Source of the DNA: Aspidapion aeneum
Taxonomy: Eukaryota; Arthropoda; Insecta; Coleoptera; Brentidae
Direction: 5' to 3'
Assembly (NCBI GenBank): GCA_963576565.1
Contig: OY755038.1
Coordinates: 17,554,087-17,618,086 of the forward strand
DNA length: 64,000 bases
The position numbers were made by a program, and so were the translations under genes. Shown in pieces: positions 43,691 to 55,233 of this stretch (within the stretch, counting starts at the first letter, position 1; each line of letters begins with the position of its first letter). The notes under the pieces were generated by a model. The model had not been told where the DNA came from. It did not search any database and saw only the letters and a list, made by a program, of their open reading frames with translations.

Positions 43691-45386
43691 CTGCACACGT
43701 GACTTGGGCTAGACTAGACTAACAGCCGACACTCAGAATAAAGCGACATATCGCGTTATATGCACGACAGTTGACATATGTCATTGACATGTCAAATTGT
43801 ACAGTTTTGACCTCCAATAGGTTACAGATGACGGTTCTTTAAAATATAGTGCAAAGATTATAGATTATAATACGATAGTGAACAAGAAACATAGAAAGTA
43901 TACCACAAAAAAAGCGCAATGCATAAATTAATTGTTGACAAGCTTTATAATAAACTTCTTAGCTCCCTCTACAGTAGCTAGGTAGCTAGCGAGTCGATTA
44001 AGAAAATTTTATATTGGCTTAACGAATATACCTTTACCCACGATTACACTTTGAGAGAAAAATATTATTAACAGAACTTGGAGCATTGGAAATTGTAGAG
44101 CGGCGAAAAAAAAATCATGAGTCATAACCTCAAAATGTTCGAAAAAAATTTAAAAAACCATTATTTTTTTAAATTTTTTGTTTTTTATTTTTTATTTTTG
44201 CAAAAATATTGTTAGTTTAACAAACCTTGGTAACAGTAGAGCTCTTGGGGTGCTAAGTGTCTACAATATTTTACAAACAAAAAAATTAAGAACTTTCTAA
44301 GATATTTGTTTTTTCCGCTCACAAACAAAAGAAAATGTATAGTCGTCATTTAAAAACATGTCCGAAAAAAGAAAAAGCTAAAAAAAAATTGTCACAATAT
44401 TTTTTTAAGTTACCTATTGTAGTTATTTTATAGGTTTTTGAAATATTTTTTAAAACTGACTATATTACTTAATTCTACAAAAGAAATGGTTATTATGGCT
44501 GAAAAAATTAGGCTACCTGCCTTGCTTTTGGAATATTAATGTACATATATATACATTACGACACAAATTAAATTTTTTCTAATAAAATTTTTTTATCGCT
44601 CTGTATATTATTTTTTAATTTCTTTTTGAGTTTTGTCGCCCCCAAAAAGTGCCGCCTAAAACGAAACACACTGTAACCCCCTAGTTAAGCTACTGATATA
44701 TGTACAGGGTTTTCCCGTATATCTTTACACCATATCTAAAACGTTTATTTGAAGAGATATCAAAATATGATAAATTCAAAAGTTTTATAGTTTTTTATTG
44801 TTAAGAATCTTAGGGTCAGAATGTAATTCTTTTTTTCTAAATGCCAAAATTTGACAGGTTGACACATTATTTTAGATTTTTATAGATCTTTTCTTCCTGA
44901 TTTCAAAAATGTCCTCGTGGGTGGACAACTTTTGAGCTACCCACGGAAAAATATAAGAGAAACAAAACTTTTCTATAGCCGCTTAGCCACGGAAAATTTT
45001 TGTTTTCTTTATTCACGGGTACTAAACTTTACGTTTATATAAATCAGTGTTTCTTTTTTATTTTAACCAAGTGTAGCACTCGCTTTGCTCAGGTAATAAG
45101 CTTTTTTTCTTTAGAATACCTAGGTATGTAATCATGTCTCTTATAAAGTATTACTCAGCAGTATTTTTAACCAACTTTCACTTACAAGGTTACAGATTTC
45201 ACCCATATGTTTTTTATAGCTTGATGGGAAAAGATAACAGCGACAAAATCAATGAATGTAATCATTCAGAGTATTTTATATTATGAGACTTTAAGCAAGT
45301 AAGCAACCAAAACAACGCAACGCTAAATTGTGTGTTCGTCGTTTGTTATTTTTTCTTGCTGATTCACGGCAATAGATAACACAAAT
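43691..45386. other. Intergenic; repeat copy at 44890-45020
   Basis: AT-rich, no gene seen. 44890-45020 (gagctacccacggaaaaata...cacgggtactaaac) is a partial copy of the family at 58436, 62094 and 62604. Confidence 0.55.
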
Positions 45387-45646
45387 GAGGCACGTAGAAT
45401 AACAGTGGGCTAACTCCAATTTTTTCAGAAATGCCAAATTCAATCTAAAACGCATTGCTTTATGTGATTTTAACAGAATAAAATTAGTCTCTCTCTGTTT
45501 TCGGTATTACTAAAAGATGGCGTTTTTTATTTTTAAACGCAGCCCTAGATACAAAAAATCTTCAGTGCAATAATATTAATAATAATAATGGTACAAAATT
45601 AATTAAATTCTTGGTGGAGTTAGCCCACTGTTATTCTATACGCCTC
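45387..45646. mobile_element. MITE, 260 bp, TIR with tagaataacagtgggctaac
   Basis: Left gaggcacgtagaataacagt and right complement ctgttattctatacgcctc extend to about 32 bp of imperfect TIR. AAAT flanks both ends (45383-45386 and 45647-45650), a possible 4-bp duplication. No ORF. Confidence 0.75.
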
Positions 45647-45778
45647 AAATATAATATAATTCTTAGAGTAATATATTTTTTATTACTCTAAGTTATAATT
45701 CAACTTTAACTGAAATACTTTTTAAAGTAACTCGCCAAAGTATATCTAAATGAAATCTATGGTCAACGAGCCACATAA

Positions 45779-46566
45779 AGCTGCCTGTCCATGAAACGTA
45801 TTTTCCACGCGGAATTAATTTTTTGGTGGAGGTGCCGGTTTTCCCGCCTTGCTTGCGGCGGATTTTCTAACACCCGGTTTCCACCTATGCATGCCCACCC
45901 TGATTCAAAAAATGCATCAGGTGACGCTGCATTTAAAACCGGTGCAAATCCATGGGTCATCACGTGATGTGTTTTTTGAATCGGGGTGGGCATGCATTGG
46001 TAAAAACAGGGTATAATACGCGCGGAAATGACGAATGTATTTAATTTTGATGAACCGTGCTGGTAAAATTCAAGCTTGTTTATCTTTGAGATAAGAAATA
46101 TATAAAAAAACCACATACGACTTGCATTGCTTGATAAAAATGAAATTTATTACAAACATGACATATATAGCCAAATGGCCGATTTACCAATTTTGATGAC
46201 AGGTGATTATTATTTTTTAGTGATAATCTATGCATCGGATAGTTGTGGTTACTGGATCTCGTATTATGATCATGTTGAGACAGATAATTATTAAATTTTA
46301 AAAAATTCTTGAGCATAACCACCAGACGCTCGAAGATGTATTGTAATTAATTTTTTTGTTTAATTTCACTTGACATTCTATTTTTTCTCTTTTTTGAAGA
46401 GTGTTAGGTAGTGGCGAACTGGCCTCCCTGGGATTTAATGCACAGTTAACATACTAGTGCGTTATAAATAAATCTGCGTTGAAGCATACGCGCATGGAGG
46501 TTAATCGCGGATTTTCTGTGCTTTAAAAAAAACCGCCCAGATAATACGCTTCATGGACAGGCAGCT
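45779..46566. mobile_element. Harbinger-type non-autonomous element, 788 bp
   Basis: TIRs AGCTGCCTGTCCATGAA... at left and the complement at right (one difference in 24). The TAA target duplication is at 45776-45778 and 46567-46569. The 3-bp TWA target and the AGCTG start match the Harbinger element at 53367. The interior holds a ~60-bp imperfect palindrome (about 45886-46000, gcatgcccacccttgattc type). No intact transposase. Confidence 0.75.
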
Positions 46567-46589
46567 TAATGTCGGGTGTCCATGAAGCT

Positions 46590-47165
46590 TATCGGTGCGG
46601 ATTTTTGGTTCTTGGGCTCTGATTTGTTGCTTTAAAAATTTAAGCCAATCTATTATAGACGACTGACGTTTATTTTCAGGTTCATATGAGTAAATCCACG
46701 ATTCATCACCACTGACAATGCTGTACACGTTTTTGAGTTTCCTGCCTTAAAGCCGTCTAGAGTTTTCTGACACCAATTGACCCTAGCTTCTTTCTGTTCT
46801 TCGGTTATCCGATGCGGTATGCAACGGGAAACAAATTTTCTTACCCTTAATTCTTTATGCAAATTTTCTTGAATTGAAGTCTTTGAAATTCCCAATGAAG
46901 CCTCAGTCTCGCGATAAGTCACATGTCGATCTTCCGTGATGAGCATGCGCACAGCATCGATGTCTTCCTGGGTGACAGCTGTTTGTTTGGTGCACCTGGC
47001 CTTGGATTGTCGGTAAGGCTAATCCGTTCATCCTTTATTTCTCCATACCAACGAGAAACTGTCGACTTATATGGTACTTCATTATCGGAAACAGAAATCA
47101 ACTTGGTGAGGCATTCTCATTGAGATAATTTTCTCTAATGTTCTCGGCTTTCTTTCCATTTTTCG
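46590..47165 (-). pseudogene. mariner transposase relic (N-terminal half)
   Basis: Minus-strand pieces: ISVSDNEVPYKSTVSRWYGE and ISLTDNPRPGAPN (first HTH and linker), then after a frameshift RMLITEDRHVTYRETEASLG and SKTSIQENLHKELRVRK (second HTH), then after another shift SIVSGDESWIYSYEPENKRQ, which carries the first catalytic Asp of mariner. The remainder with the other two Asp residues is absent, next to the Harbinger-type element. Dead. Confidence 0.85.
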
Positions 47166-47291
47166 ACTGATTTGTTAATTTAAAAAATTCTCTGTAGCTA
47201 TAACACTATATGTGTCGTACTGATGTTTTGAGTTTAGGTTAGGTAAACATTGAGGTTAAGTTCCTAAATGCAAAATATAAAAGAAAACTCT

Positions 47292-47660
47292 GTGGCCCTG
47301 ATTGGTTCAGTGGGCGAGGTGTTCGATTGCCAATCAGAGGGTGTGTGGTTCGAATCCCATGCCTGCCACTACAAACTCGAACCTACTCTCCGTTTGTGAA
47401 TACAGATTTACCGGAAGTAGGGGTGAAGCCTGTCTTGGGCGAAGTTTGGGCATCAACGAAGTAGGCAAAGTTCATGATGAATTCAAGACCGTGGTTCGGA
47501 AGTCACGTTAAGCCGGTGGTCCCATGTTAAGAGCGTAGATGGCGCTAGCACGATAAAGACCCCTGTGTTCAACAAAGTGCATCAGGCAAAATTAAAATCC
47601 TCCATGAGAAAAGAAAATTGCCTACCATGGGGGCTATATGTGTATGAATGTGAGTGTGTT
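47292..47660 (+). mobile_element. tRNA-derived SINE (family A)
   Basis: The head begins gtggccctgattggttcagt, with A box tggttcagtgg (47303-47313) and a consensus B box ggttcgaatcc (47347-47357). The first and last five bases of the 75-base head pair (GTGGC/GCCAC), and a TTGCCAA loop would carry a Gly GCC anticodon. The tRNA-unrelated body and tail (to ~47660) identify a SINE, not a functional tRNA gene. Confidence 0.8.
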
Positions 47661-47687
47661 GTGATTGTCCAAATCAGAAATCAGGGG

Positions 47688-48463
47688 GTCGATTTCATGC
47701 ACAATTGACCGGCCAATCTCTGACTTTGAACAAGAGATTGATCAAAGGCCAATCTCCAAAGTATCTAGTAAGCTAGGAAAAATTTTAATTTATTATTATA
47801 GGGACATTATTGAATTTTTTCCAACATTTTGTATATTTTTACATACCTTTATCCTTTTTGCTTCAGAATATGTCCCCAAAAGGTCCCTTTTCCAGCAATT
47901 ATACGAGTTTTTCTTGTTTTTCCGACATTGACTTTCATTGTTTTTTTTCTTTAAACTGTCAAATGTTAGATTGAACAGAGACAGGAGGGGTTTAAGATAT
48001 TTTTATTATATTTGCACCTAGTAGATATATCAGTATTCTAATGTTATTAATAAATTAATTCCATTGTTTGTAAATCTAAAAATTTTACTATTTTAAATAA
48101 ATTTTAGTTAGGTTAGGAAGTTGTTTAAGTTGGACTACTATATTTTACGCAAACCGGAAAATGCATGTCTTTGGCATATCTACGTGTCGGGGTCGTCCAT
48201 AAATTACCTACGAAACACGTCGAAAATTGGAGATGTTCAAGAAAATTTTAGGAAAAATTATAAGTTACGGGTTAGGGTAGCTGGTTTTATATATACAGGG
48301 TGTCCCAGATAAAAGCAACTACATAAGGTCTTATGAAGATTTCAGAATCGGTAAGAAAAAAAAGTTGCGCCATTTCGAGCCCAACTAGATTTTGTACCGA
48401 TGTTAAAAATATCTACAGGGGTTTTCAAAATATCAAGGAAAAACTAGAAATTATGTTTTTCAA
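47688..48463 (+). repeat. Left arm of a ~770-bp inverted duplication
   Basis: Starts gggggtcgatttcatgcac and is roughly 95% identical by eye to the reverse complement of 52038-52803. Includes a matching open frame (CTIDRPISDFEQEIDQRPIS) in both arms with no known family. The arm overlaps the MITE at 48292. Confidence 0.85.
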
Positions 48464-48660
48464 AAACACACAATTTTTAGTTTTTGCTCAATATTTTAAA
48501 AACCCCTTGGAATATTTTTAATTTCGATACAACATCTGATTGGGCGCGAAATAGCGCAACTTTTATCTCATTTAACCAAACTTTTATTTCTTACTGTTTC
48601 CGAAATCCCCATAAGACCCCATGTAGTTGCTTTTATCTGGGACAACCTGTATATATATTT
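48292..48660. mobile_element. Palindromic MITE, ~365 bp, TIR CAGGGTGTCCCAGATAAAAG
   Basis: Left atatacagggtgtcccagat, right tctgggacaacctgtatata; ~50 bp imperfect TIRs including cttatg and gaaatc blocks. Both halves also resemble each other further inside (aaaatatctacagg vs ccttggaatattttt). A half copy lies at 52000-52200 in the opposite strand and another at 42400. Confidence 0.8.
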
Positions 48661-48907
48661 TTCTTTTTTGGTAAATCGCAATGTTTCCGATAAAGTTATA
48701 AAAGTCAGATAAATGGTGGGGATTGCCTTAAACGAATAAATGAAGTTTTCTTGGTGGGAAAAGTCCCATGCACTGAGGCCACCTTGCTTGGCCCGTTGTA
48801 GTTGTAGTCCACTATCCACCATTTTAGCCCCGAATTTACGCGCTAGTTGGTCTAAATATGCACTCTAATGCTTTTCAAGAGTTAGCATTTTTAGCTCACA
48901 CTACTAC

Positions 48908-48964
48908 TAGAGTCCCTGTATGTGACAGATATTGGCAGAATATCTGTCACATACAGGGACTCTA
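48908..48964. repeat. Perfect 26-bp hairpin
   Basis: Arms of 26 bp (tagagtccctgtatgtgaca... and its exact complement) around a 5-base spacer ggcag. Adjacent on the left to tagctcacactactact, related to the hairpin edges of the 3918-5016 repeat. Confidence 0.9.
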
Positions 48965-48975
48965 ACTACTAATAT

Positions 48976-49110
48976 ACAGTGATGACTAGATAATCCGTAC
49001 ACGCGATTTTCCGGATGCTTCGGTAGTCCGGATAGCCTCAGCAGTCCATTGAGGTATTCGGTTATCCGGATTTTAATTAATTCAATAATCCGGACTCGCG
49101 TTTTTTCCAG
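48976..49110 (+). mobile_element. Possible pogo/Tigger-like left end
   Basis: TACAGTGATGACTAGATAATCCG followed by repeated 'ccggat' phrases looks like the left end of a Tc1/mariner-class element, but no complementary right end was found. Confidence 0.35.
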
Positions 49111-49302
49111 AAAATACTTTATAATTCACATAATAATGCAGGTTTTAACATGTCATCTGGCTGGTTTGATGCGGCGTGTGGTGTTAAAGCATTCAGAAGT
49201 TCTCAAATAGCTTTTCGGGCAAGGGCAAGGTTATAGGACACGGTCCTGTCTAGAATTGGTCGAATCAAAAGGAAAAATAAAACTTTAACCACAAAAAAGT
49301 CA

Positions 49303-49465
49303 GAGATTGTTAACTCTATAAAGATTTACGACTGTGTGCAAAGTTCGAGTTTCGTAGCTCATTCCGAATTAGAGTTTTAGATAGGTCAAATATGGGCTTA
49401 AATGTTTCAAGAAAAGATGGTACAGCCATTTCCGCGCGAACTTGGCCGGGCACTACTGTGTCCCC
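49303..49465 (+). repeat. Direct repeat flanking the satellite array, left copy
   Basis: About 160 bp, matches 50497-50645 in the same orientation (gttaactc...aaagatttacgactgtg, gtagctcattccgaa, agagttttagataggtcaaa). The pair brackets the array at 49480-50440. Confidence 0.75.
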
Positions 49466-49479
49466 AGATAATAGTTGCT

Positions 49480-50440
49480 ATTAGCCATCCAAAGCTCAGC
49501 TCTCTAGCGTTTCTGAAAATGGGCAATGTTACTTTCACATAACTTTACATTTATAGGGGAGGGAAGTAATTAAAACCTTGTGGTTTTTTAATTTTTTTTT
49601 GTCAGTCGTCCAAAGCTCAGCTCTCTAGCGTTTCTGTAAGTGGAGATTGTTACTTTTACATAACTTTACATTTATAGGGCAGGGAAGTTAATTAAAATTT
49701 GGGGTTTTTAATTTTCTTTTATAGTTTTATCATAGTTCCTATCGGCCTTCCAAAGCTCAGCTCTCTACCGTTTCTGGAAGTGGGCAATGTTACTTTTAAA
49801 TAACTTTACATTTATAGGGGAGGGGAACAAATTTAAAGTTTGGGGTTTTTAAATTTTTTCCCATGGTTTCATCATAGGTCCTTTCAGCCTTCCAAAGCTC
49901 AGCTCCTTAGCGTTTCTGGAAGTGTGCAATGTAAATTAAAATTTTGGTGTTTTTAAATTTTTTCCTATAGTTTTATTATGGTGCCTTTTAGTCTTAAAAA
50001 GCTCAGCTCTCTGGCGTTTCTGGAATTGGGATAGCATAGGGGAGGGAAGTAAATTAGATTTTTGGGGTCTTTTAATTTTTTGCATAGTTTTATCATAGTT
50101 ACAATCGGCCTTCTAAAGCTCAGCTCTTTAGCGTTTCTGGAAGTGGGCAGTGTTAATTTTACATAACTTTCCATTTATAGGGGAGGGAAGAAAATTATAA
50201 TTTTGGTGTTTTTACATTTTTTTCTATAGTTTTATCATAGTTCCTATCAGACGGCCAAAGCTCAGCTCTCTAGCATTTCTTTTACATAACTTTACATGTA
50301 TAGGGGAGGGGAGTAAATTAGAATTCTGGGCTTTGGTCACAATTTCTATCAGTATGCCAAATTTCAGCTTTGTAGCATGTCTGGAAGTACAGTAGAATTT
50401 TGATGATCTATACATCAGTGAGCGAGTGAGTGGCAATTTC
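49480..50440 (+). repeat. Satellite-like array, locus 3 (~140-bp unit, 6-7 copies)
   Basis: Tandem units with aaagctcagctctctagcgt, ctggaagtgggcaatgtta, acataactttacatttatagg and atagttttatcatagttcc. Units vary by indels. It is the reverse complement of loci at 22440 and 26965. Confidence 0.85.
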
Positions 50441-50496
50441 GACGTTATTTAAAATTTCGTAACTACTTTACTACTTTATGGGCATTCCATGAAACT

Positions 50497-50645
50497 TGGT
50501 TGTTAACTCCATGAAGATCTACGACTGTGCAAAGTTTGAGATTCGTAGCTCATTCCGAAGTAGAGTTTTAGATAGGTCAAATATCGGCTGAAAGTTTCAA
50601 GAAAAGATGTACGGCGCGCGAACTTGGCGAGGCACTGCCGTGCCC
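50497..50645 (+). repeat. Direct repeat flanking the satellite array, right copy
   Basis: Counterpart of 49303-49465. Contains tcgtagctcattccgaagta and gcgcgaacttggcgaggc. Confidence 0.75.
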
Positions 50646-52037
50646 TCAGATATAAAAAAAAATCAAAAATATCAAAAAATTAAGAAAAATACGATTTTAA
50701 TGTTATATATCAAACACTAAGTAATAAAATAAATTTAATTTGACAGTTGAATTTCTAATAAAAAATTAAATTTTCGTAAATTAAAAAGTTAAACCCCTCG
50801 TAGTTTAAACGCGGCCATATGTATTAATAACCGGCTTTGATATTTGAAAACGTCTCGAAAATCAAGCTGCTAGAAATACCTAAAATCCCCAAAAAACATC
50901 GAAATTGGCCCAGCCTGTAGAAGTCATATTTAAATTTGTCACAAAATACATTAGGGACTTATTGGAGTAAAGCAAGGCAGAAAGCGCGAATTTGAGGAGG
51001 GTAACGGAGTAATTCCCCCCTCTAAAAAAATAAATGCACAAATATTTTTTCCGTCGACCATTACCCCCCCTAAATTTAGGTAAAAATTCGCGCTTGCCAG
51101 GCAGTAATAGTACCAAGCAATATCTTGACAATTTTACATTAAACGATTTAATTTAAAGGCCACCAAAAAACAAATTGGACAAATTCCAAAATGAAAAAAT
51201 GGTTATTATCATATCTCGAACCTTGTTTTTAGTCTAACAAAAAACACAGTTAAGCATTTTCGTATAAAATTTTGTTGGCTATAATTTTTGTTTCAAACTT
51301 TGTACAAAAACCAAGTTATTTAAGAGAATTCGTGCGCCATTTTTTTAAAAAAGCGGCGAGAGCAGGCATCGCTCTATAATTGTGCCAAGCTTCGGACCTT
51401 TTGCACCAAAACGTCATATTATATGGTTAAACTACTTAACTAATTTCAAGTCTTGCCCATAGGAAAGTGTCTGAATAGCTGTCACAAAAATTTATTATAT
51501 TACAAAATCAAGTCCAGTTAAATAAAACCGTTAAAAACTACCAGCCAGAATAAGCAAAAAAATGTAAGAAGACTAGCAAAATTAGTCAAATTATTTCAAT
51601 AAGATAAAAAATACAATAATAATCCTTTACAAAGCCCCTCTTAAAATATCAGACCCAGGCACTCGTTTCTGAGAATTCTATTAGATATTCCAAGGGTAAA
51701 AAAAGCAGGTACAAATTACACATAACAAAGAAACCCGTAGCGTCTAAAATCTAATTTGCAATGTTGCCAAATTTCTAAGGCCGCTGCGACGCGGTTTTAA
51801 TACGCAGAATACGTTTTATACCACCGAGGTGACTCAGGGGACCGTTTAGTTACAGTAAAAGCGACGCTAGCGCCACCGGTAGATACGCGAACTACACGGC
51901 CAAAAAGTAGCTATATATACCATTTTGTGACCTCAGAACAAAATTTTGCACACATTTAACATCATTCGTAGTCGCTAAAATAAAACAACCAAATTCTATT
52001 ATATTTGTTTATCAGATGGCGACGATATTTAAATTTT
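50646..52037. other. Intergenic, nothing recognised
   Basis: AT-rich. A C-run pair at 51014 and 51063 and a moderately GC-rich patch at 51770-51900 were noted. No gene or element edge was recognised. Confidence 0.5.
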
Positions 52038-52803
52038 TTGAAAAACATAATTTCTAGTTTTTCCTTGATATTTTGAAAACCCCTGTAGATAATTTTAACA
52101 TCGGTACAAAATCTAGTTGTGCTCGAAATGGCGCAAATTTTTTTTTCTCCATAAGGCCCCATGTAGTTGTTTTTTTCCGGGACACCCTGTATATATAAAA
52201 CCAGCTACCCTAACCCGTAACTCATAATTTTTCCTAAAATTTTCTTGAACCTTTCCAATGTTCGACGTGTTTCGTAGGTAATTTATGGACGACCCCGACA
52301 CGTAGATGTGCCAAAGACAGCATTTTCCGGTTTGCGTACAAGATAGTAGTCCAATTTAAACAACAAGGTTAGGAACCTAACTAAAATTTATTTAAAATAG
52401 TAAATTTTGAAATTTACAAAGAGTGGAATTAGTTTATTAATAACATTAGAATACTCCTATATCTACTAGGTGCAAATATAATAAAAATATCTTAAACCCC
52501 TCCTGTCTCTGTTCAATCTAACATTTGACAGTTTAAAGAAAAAAACAATGAAAGTCAATGTCGGAAAAACAAGAAAAACTCGTATAATTGCTGGAAAACG
52601 GAACTTTTGGGGACATATTCTGAAGCAAAAAGGATAAAGGTATGTAAAAATATACAAAATGTTGGAAAAAATTCAATAATGTCCCTATAATAATAGATTA
52701 AAATTTTTCCTACGTTACTAGATACTTTGGAGATTGGCCTTTGATCAATCTCTTGTTCAAAGTCAGAGATTGACCGGTCAATTGTGCATGAAATCGACCC
52801 CCA
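52038..52803 (-). repeat. Right arm of the ~770-bp inverted duplication
   Basis: Reverse-complement partner of 47688-48463. It ends abruptly at 52803 next to the hAT-like coding remnant. Divergence begins at about 52038 in the run gtttttcaaaaa. Confidence 0.85.
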
Positions 52804-53248
52804 GAGCATTAAGTTGCAGACTGTGGCAAGATGGTTTTTGATGCATAGGCCATCCAAACCGAAATATGAAAAAATGAAAGAAAACTCTCGTATAATTTAC
52901 CGCGAATTTTTATTATCGATCTTGATAATGAATTGCGTCAGAAATATTATTAAAAACAATTTTTTCAGTCTTTCTTTGAAAGATAAAATTAAAATTAAAG
53001 AACTGGGTAGGCCCTTACCGGATCTAAACCTAACTCAAGTTAGTCAAAGAAGGACACAAAACAGAAGTTTCACGCGTCATTTTTCTAGATACATCTATAA
53101 GAGAAGTAACTGGGTTTGCGGGTGTGATTTAACCTACTGTTTCCCGTATGTGTTGTTTTATAATGCGGTATCAAGAATTGACCCTAAATGGGCACGAACG
53201 GATGTGAAAGATTTGCACCATCTTAACATAAATCTTCCAGAGAAGATA
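52804..53248 (+). pseudogene. ZMYM1-like / hAT transposase N-terminal zinc-finger fragment
   Basis: The plus frame reads KLQTVARWFLMHRPSKPKYE, then LKDKIKIKELGRPLPDLNLT, RSFTRHFSRYIYKRSNWVCG and TYCFPYVLF, with DVKDLHHLNINL at the end. This follows the TTF/MYM-type zinc finger of ZMYM1-like hAT proteins (WLCG...FCFPCLLF...DLKHL). The catalytic region is absent, and the second Cys of the CFPC pair is Tyr. The frame's first few codons come from the adjacent repeat. Dead fragment. Confidence 0.8.
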
Positions 53249-53366
53249 TGAATTCTTAGGTAAAACGAATATTACAAACTCAGTTAAGTGCTGTTTGACA
53301 AATCCATTACCCCCACTCTTATACCTCATGGGCCGCCACTGTTAGTTGGGAACTTTATAAAACTAT

Positions 53367-54326
53367 AGCTGTTTTCAAACGAATAACTAGTAATTACCTC
53401 TGGTTATCCCTTGGTTGACATTTAAAACCAGCTGTTTAGGCCCTTAGCCTATTACCACAGAAACACCGCTTGAATACCTTTTTTTTTATAACCGGTTATT
53501 GTTTGTTGCTCCTTTTCGCGATTTTTTAAAAGAAGTTTAGTTGGTTTTAGTGCGCTTTTTGAAAGATGAATAACAATCGTCTTGCCATTATTGAATTTGA
53601 GTTCTTCTCGACCGACTCTGAAATACTGGCGTATTTAATTCGAAATGAGCTTAATTTGGAAAAAAAACTTAAGTATAAACTTTACTTAAAAATTAAGGAT
53701 CATTCAAGGATTCCTCTTTTCCACACTTCAGCACAGTGGCTATAGGAGCACAATGATACTTTTTTTTATGCATTTCGTGTATCAAAATCTACATTGGAAA
53801 AATTAGAGGAAGCCATTATAGGCCATCACTTTGTTCAATCGAAACTACAAATTATAACTTTTGTATTTTACATAGCCACACAAGAAACGTTATTTGCAAT
53901 CGGAAAACGATTTAAAGTTACCACTGGAACTGTCATCAACATAGTCAACAGTACTTAATTTTACTGTTAAAGAAACAGTATATTAGATTTTCAAAAACTG
54001 ATGCAGAACTGGAGGAAATTGGAAGTCACTTTAAAAAATATCCAGGCAAAAAACGGCAACAAAGTCATCTATATCTAATTTCACTCTTTCCAAATTTGTT
54101 TTGCAAAAATTCACGCAAAATTTTTCCGAAAAAGAAACAAAACAAATGATTGTGAGGTTAGAAAACCCAATAACAATCTTCGAAAGTGTAGTAATTACCG
54201 GTAATAAACGATGCCATACAAATGGCTCATTCGTGACGTCACTCTTCAAGGAGTGGTATTTACCAAGGCCGCTTGAACGCCAGTGGTAAATATTAGTAAT
54301 TACTAGTTATTCACTTGAAAACAGCT
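53367..54326 (+). mobile_element. PIF/Harbinger element with TIRs and decayed transposase
   Basis: TIRs agctgttttcaa..gaataactagt..: about 31 bp with two mismatches, TAT on both sides. Inside, plus strand from 53566: MNNNRLAIIEFEFF, FRVSKSTLEKLEEAI, LQIITFVFYIATQETLFAIG, RFKVTTGTVINIV, then ELEEIGSHFKKYPG. These are the N-terminal parts of Harbinger (DDE_Tnp_4) transposases. There is a stop at ~53742 and frame disruption after 53958; the catalytic Asp/Glu part is lost. Confidence 0.85.
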
Positions 54327-54329
54327 TAT

Positions 54330-54884
54330 GTGGCTTTCACTTTTTCCAACGTTGATGACAAGGATACAAATCATCCTTTTTAAAATACGTCCTGACAAAC
54401 TAGTCCAATTGGTCTTATTTGGCGCTCCCCATGAGGATGCAGGCGATAGCTCTGTGTAAAAACCAACAGAAACAACTTCTCTGAGGAAAAATACTCCCAC
54501 CTACATTGAATTATACTGATCTAAAATTATTTTGATGCATTCGTTGCGAACATAATGACACTATTTGGTCTTTACTAGATCACATAGATACATATCATCT
54601 TGGAAACACGTCCTCGTTGTTATGAAATCTATAGAGACACAGAGATAAACAACAAAAAAGTATATCCAATATTATTGTAAGCCAACAAGTCAAACAATCT
54701 CAAAAACTTCCATGACAACGTGTGGCAAAAATATTATGTTATCCTTGAAAGATAAAGAAAAGCCAGACACAAAGATATATCTATATACCTATACTCTGTT
54801 TATTTTGGTAAACTTCTTATCTAAGCCTAGCGGGCGTTATCCCAAAAACCTCGAGTCCCAACACCACAGTCAACTTCAAAATCG
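54330..54884. other. Intergenic upstream of the PC2-like exon
   Basis: No gene or clear repeat seen. Composition becomes less AT-rich toward 54830. Confidence 0.5.
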
Positions 54885-55233
54885 ATGCCCGTGACGTCAG
54901 AGTTGCGCTGACAAATCGCCATCGACCTTGCTCCCTTCCGTTACTCCTTGTCGCTTTCCATTGGTTCCATCTTTGTCTGATATCGGCGATCAGGTGAAAT
55001 GCAACATTGAGCTGAGTTAGTTGTAGGTGGTTATGGAAAAACAATTGAAGAGTTAGTTATTTACGTTCGGTGACAGTATCGATTCGATGTGTTTTCGTCT
55101 TTCTTTGGGGTAGCAAGAGAAAGTGGGATGGAGCGATTTTGAGGGGAGTTGTTTTGGAATTTGGAGAACGTGATTTTTAGCATCCAGACAAGGATCTAGT
55201 TAGTCGCGTTATTTAATTCGTGCGTTCTTGACG
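54885..55233 (+). promoter_or_regulatory. Putative promoter/5' UTR of the PC2-like gene
   Basis: The sequence is clearly more GC-rich than its surroundings. It contains a full CRE consensus tgacgtca (54892-54899) and ccattgg (54958-54964, inverted CCAAT). A CRE would suit a neuroendocrine gene (inference). No TATA box or certain initiator was identified, so the TSS is unknown; 55040-55233 may be 5' UTR. Confidence 0.4.

Noticed and set aside
47292..47370. Functional tRNA-Gly gene
   Set aside because: A and B boxes are good, but the D and anticodon stems are weak and the head continues into a SINE body.
52784..53251. Intact 155-aa host protein
   Set aside because: Starts within the inverted repeat arm and ends at the hAT zinc-finger region; best read as a transposase fragment.
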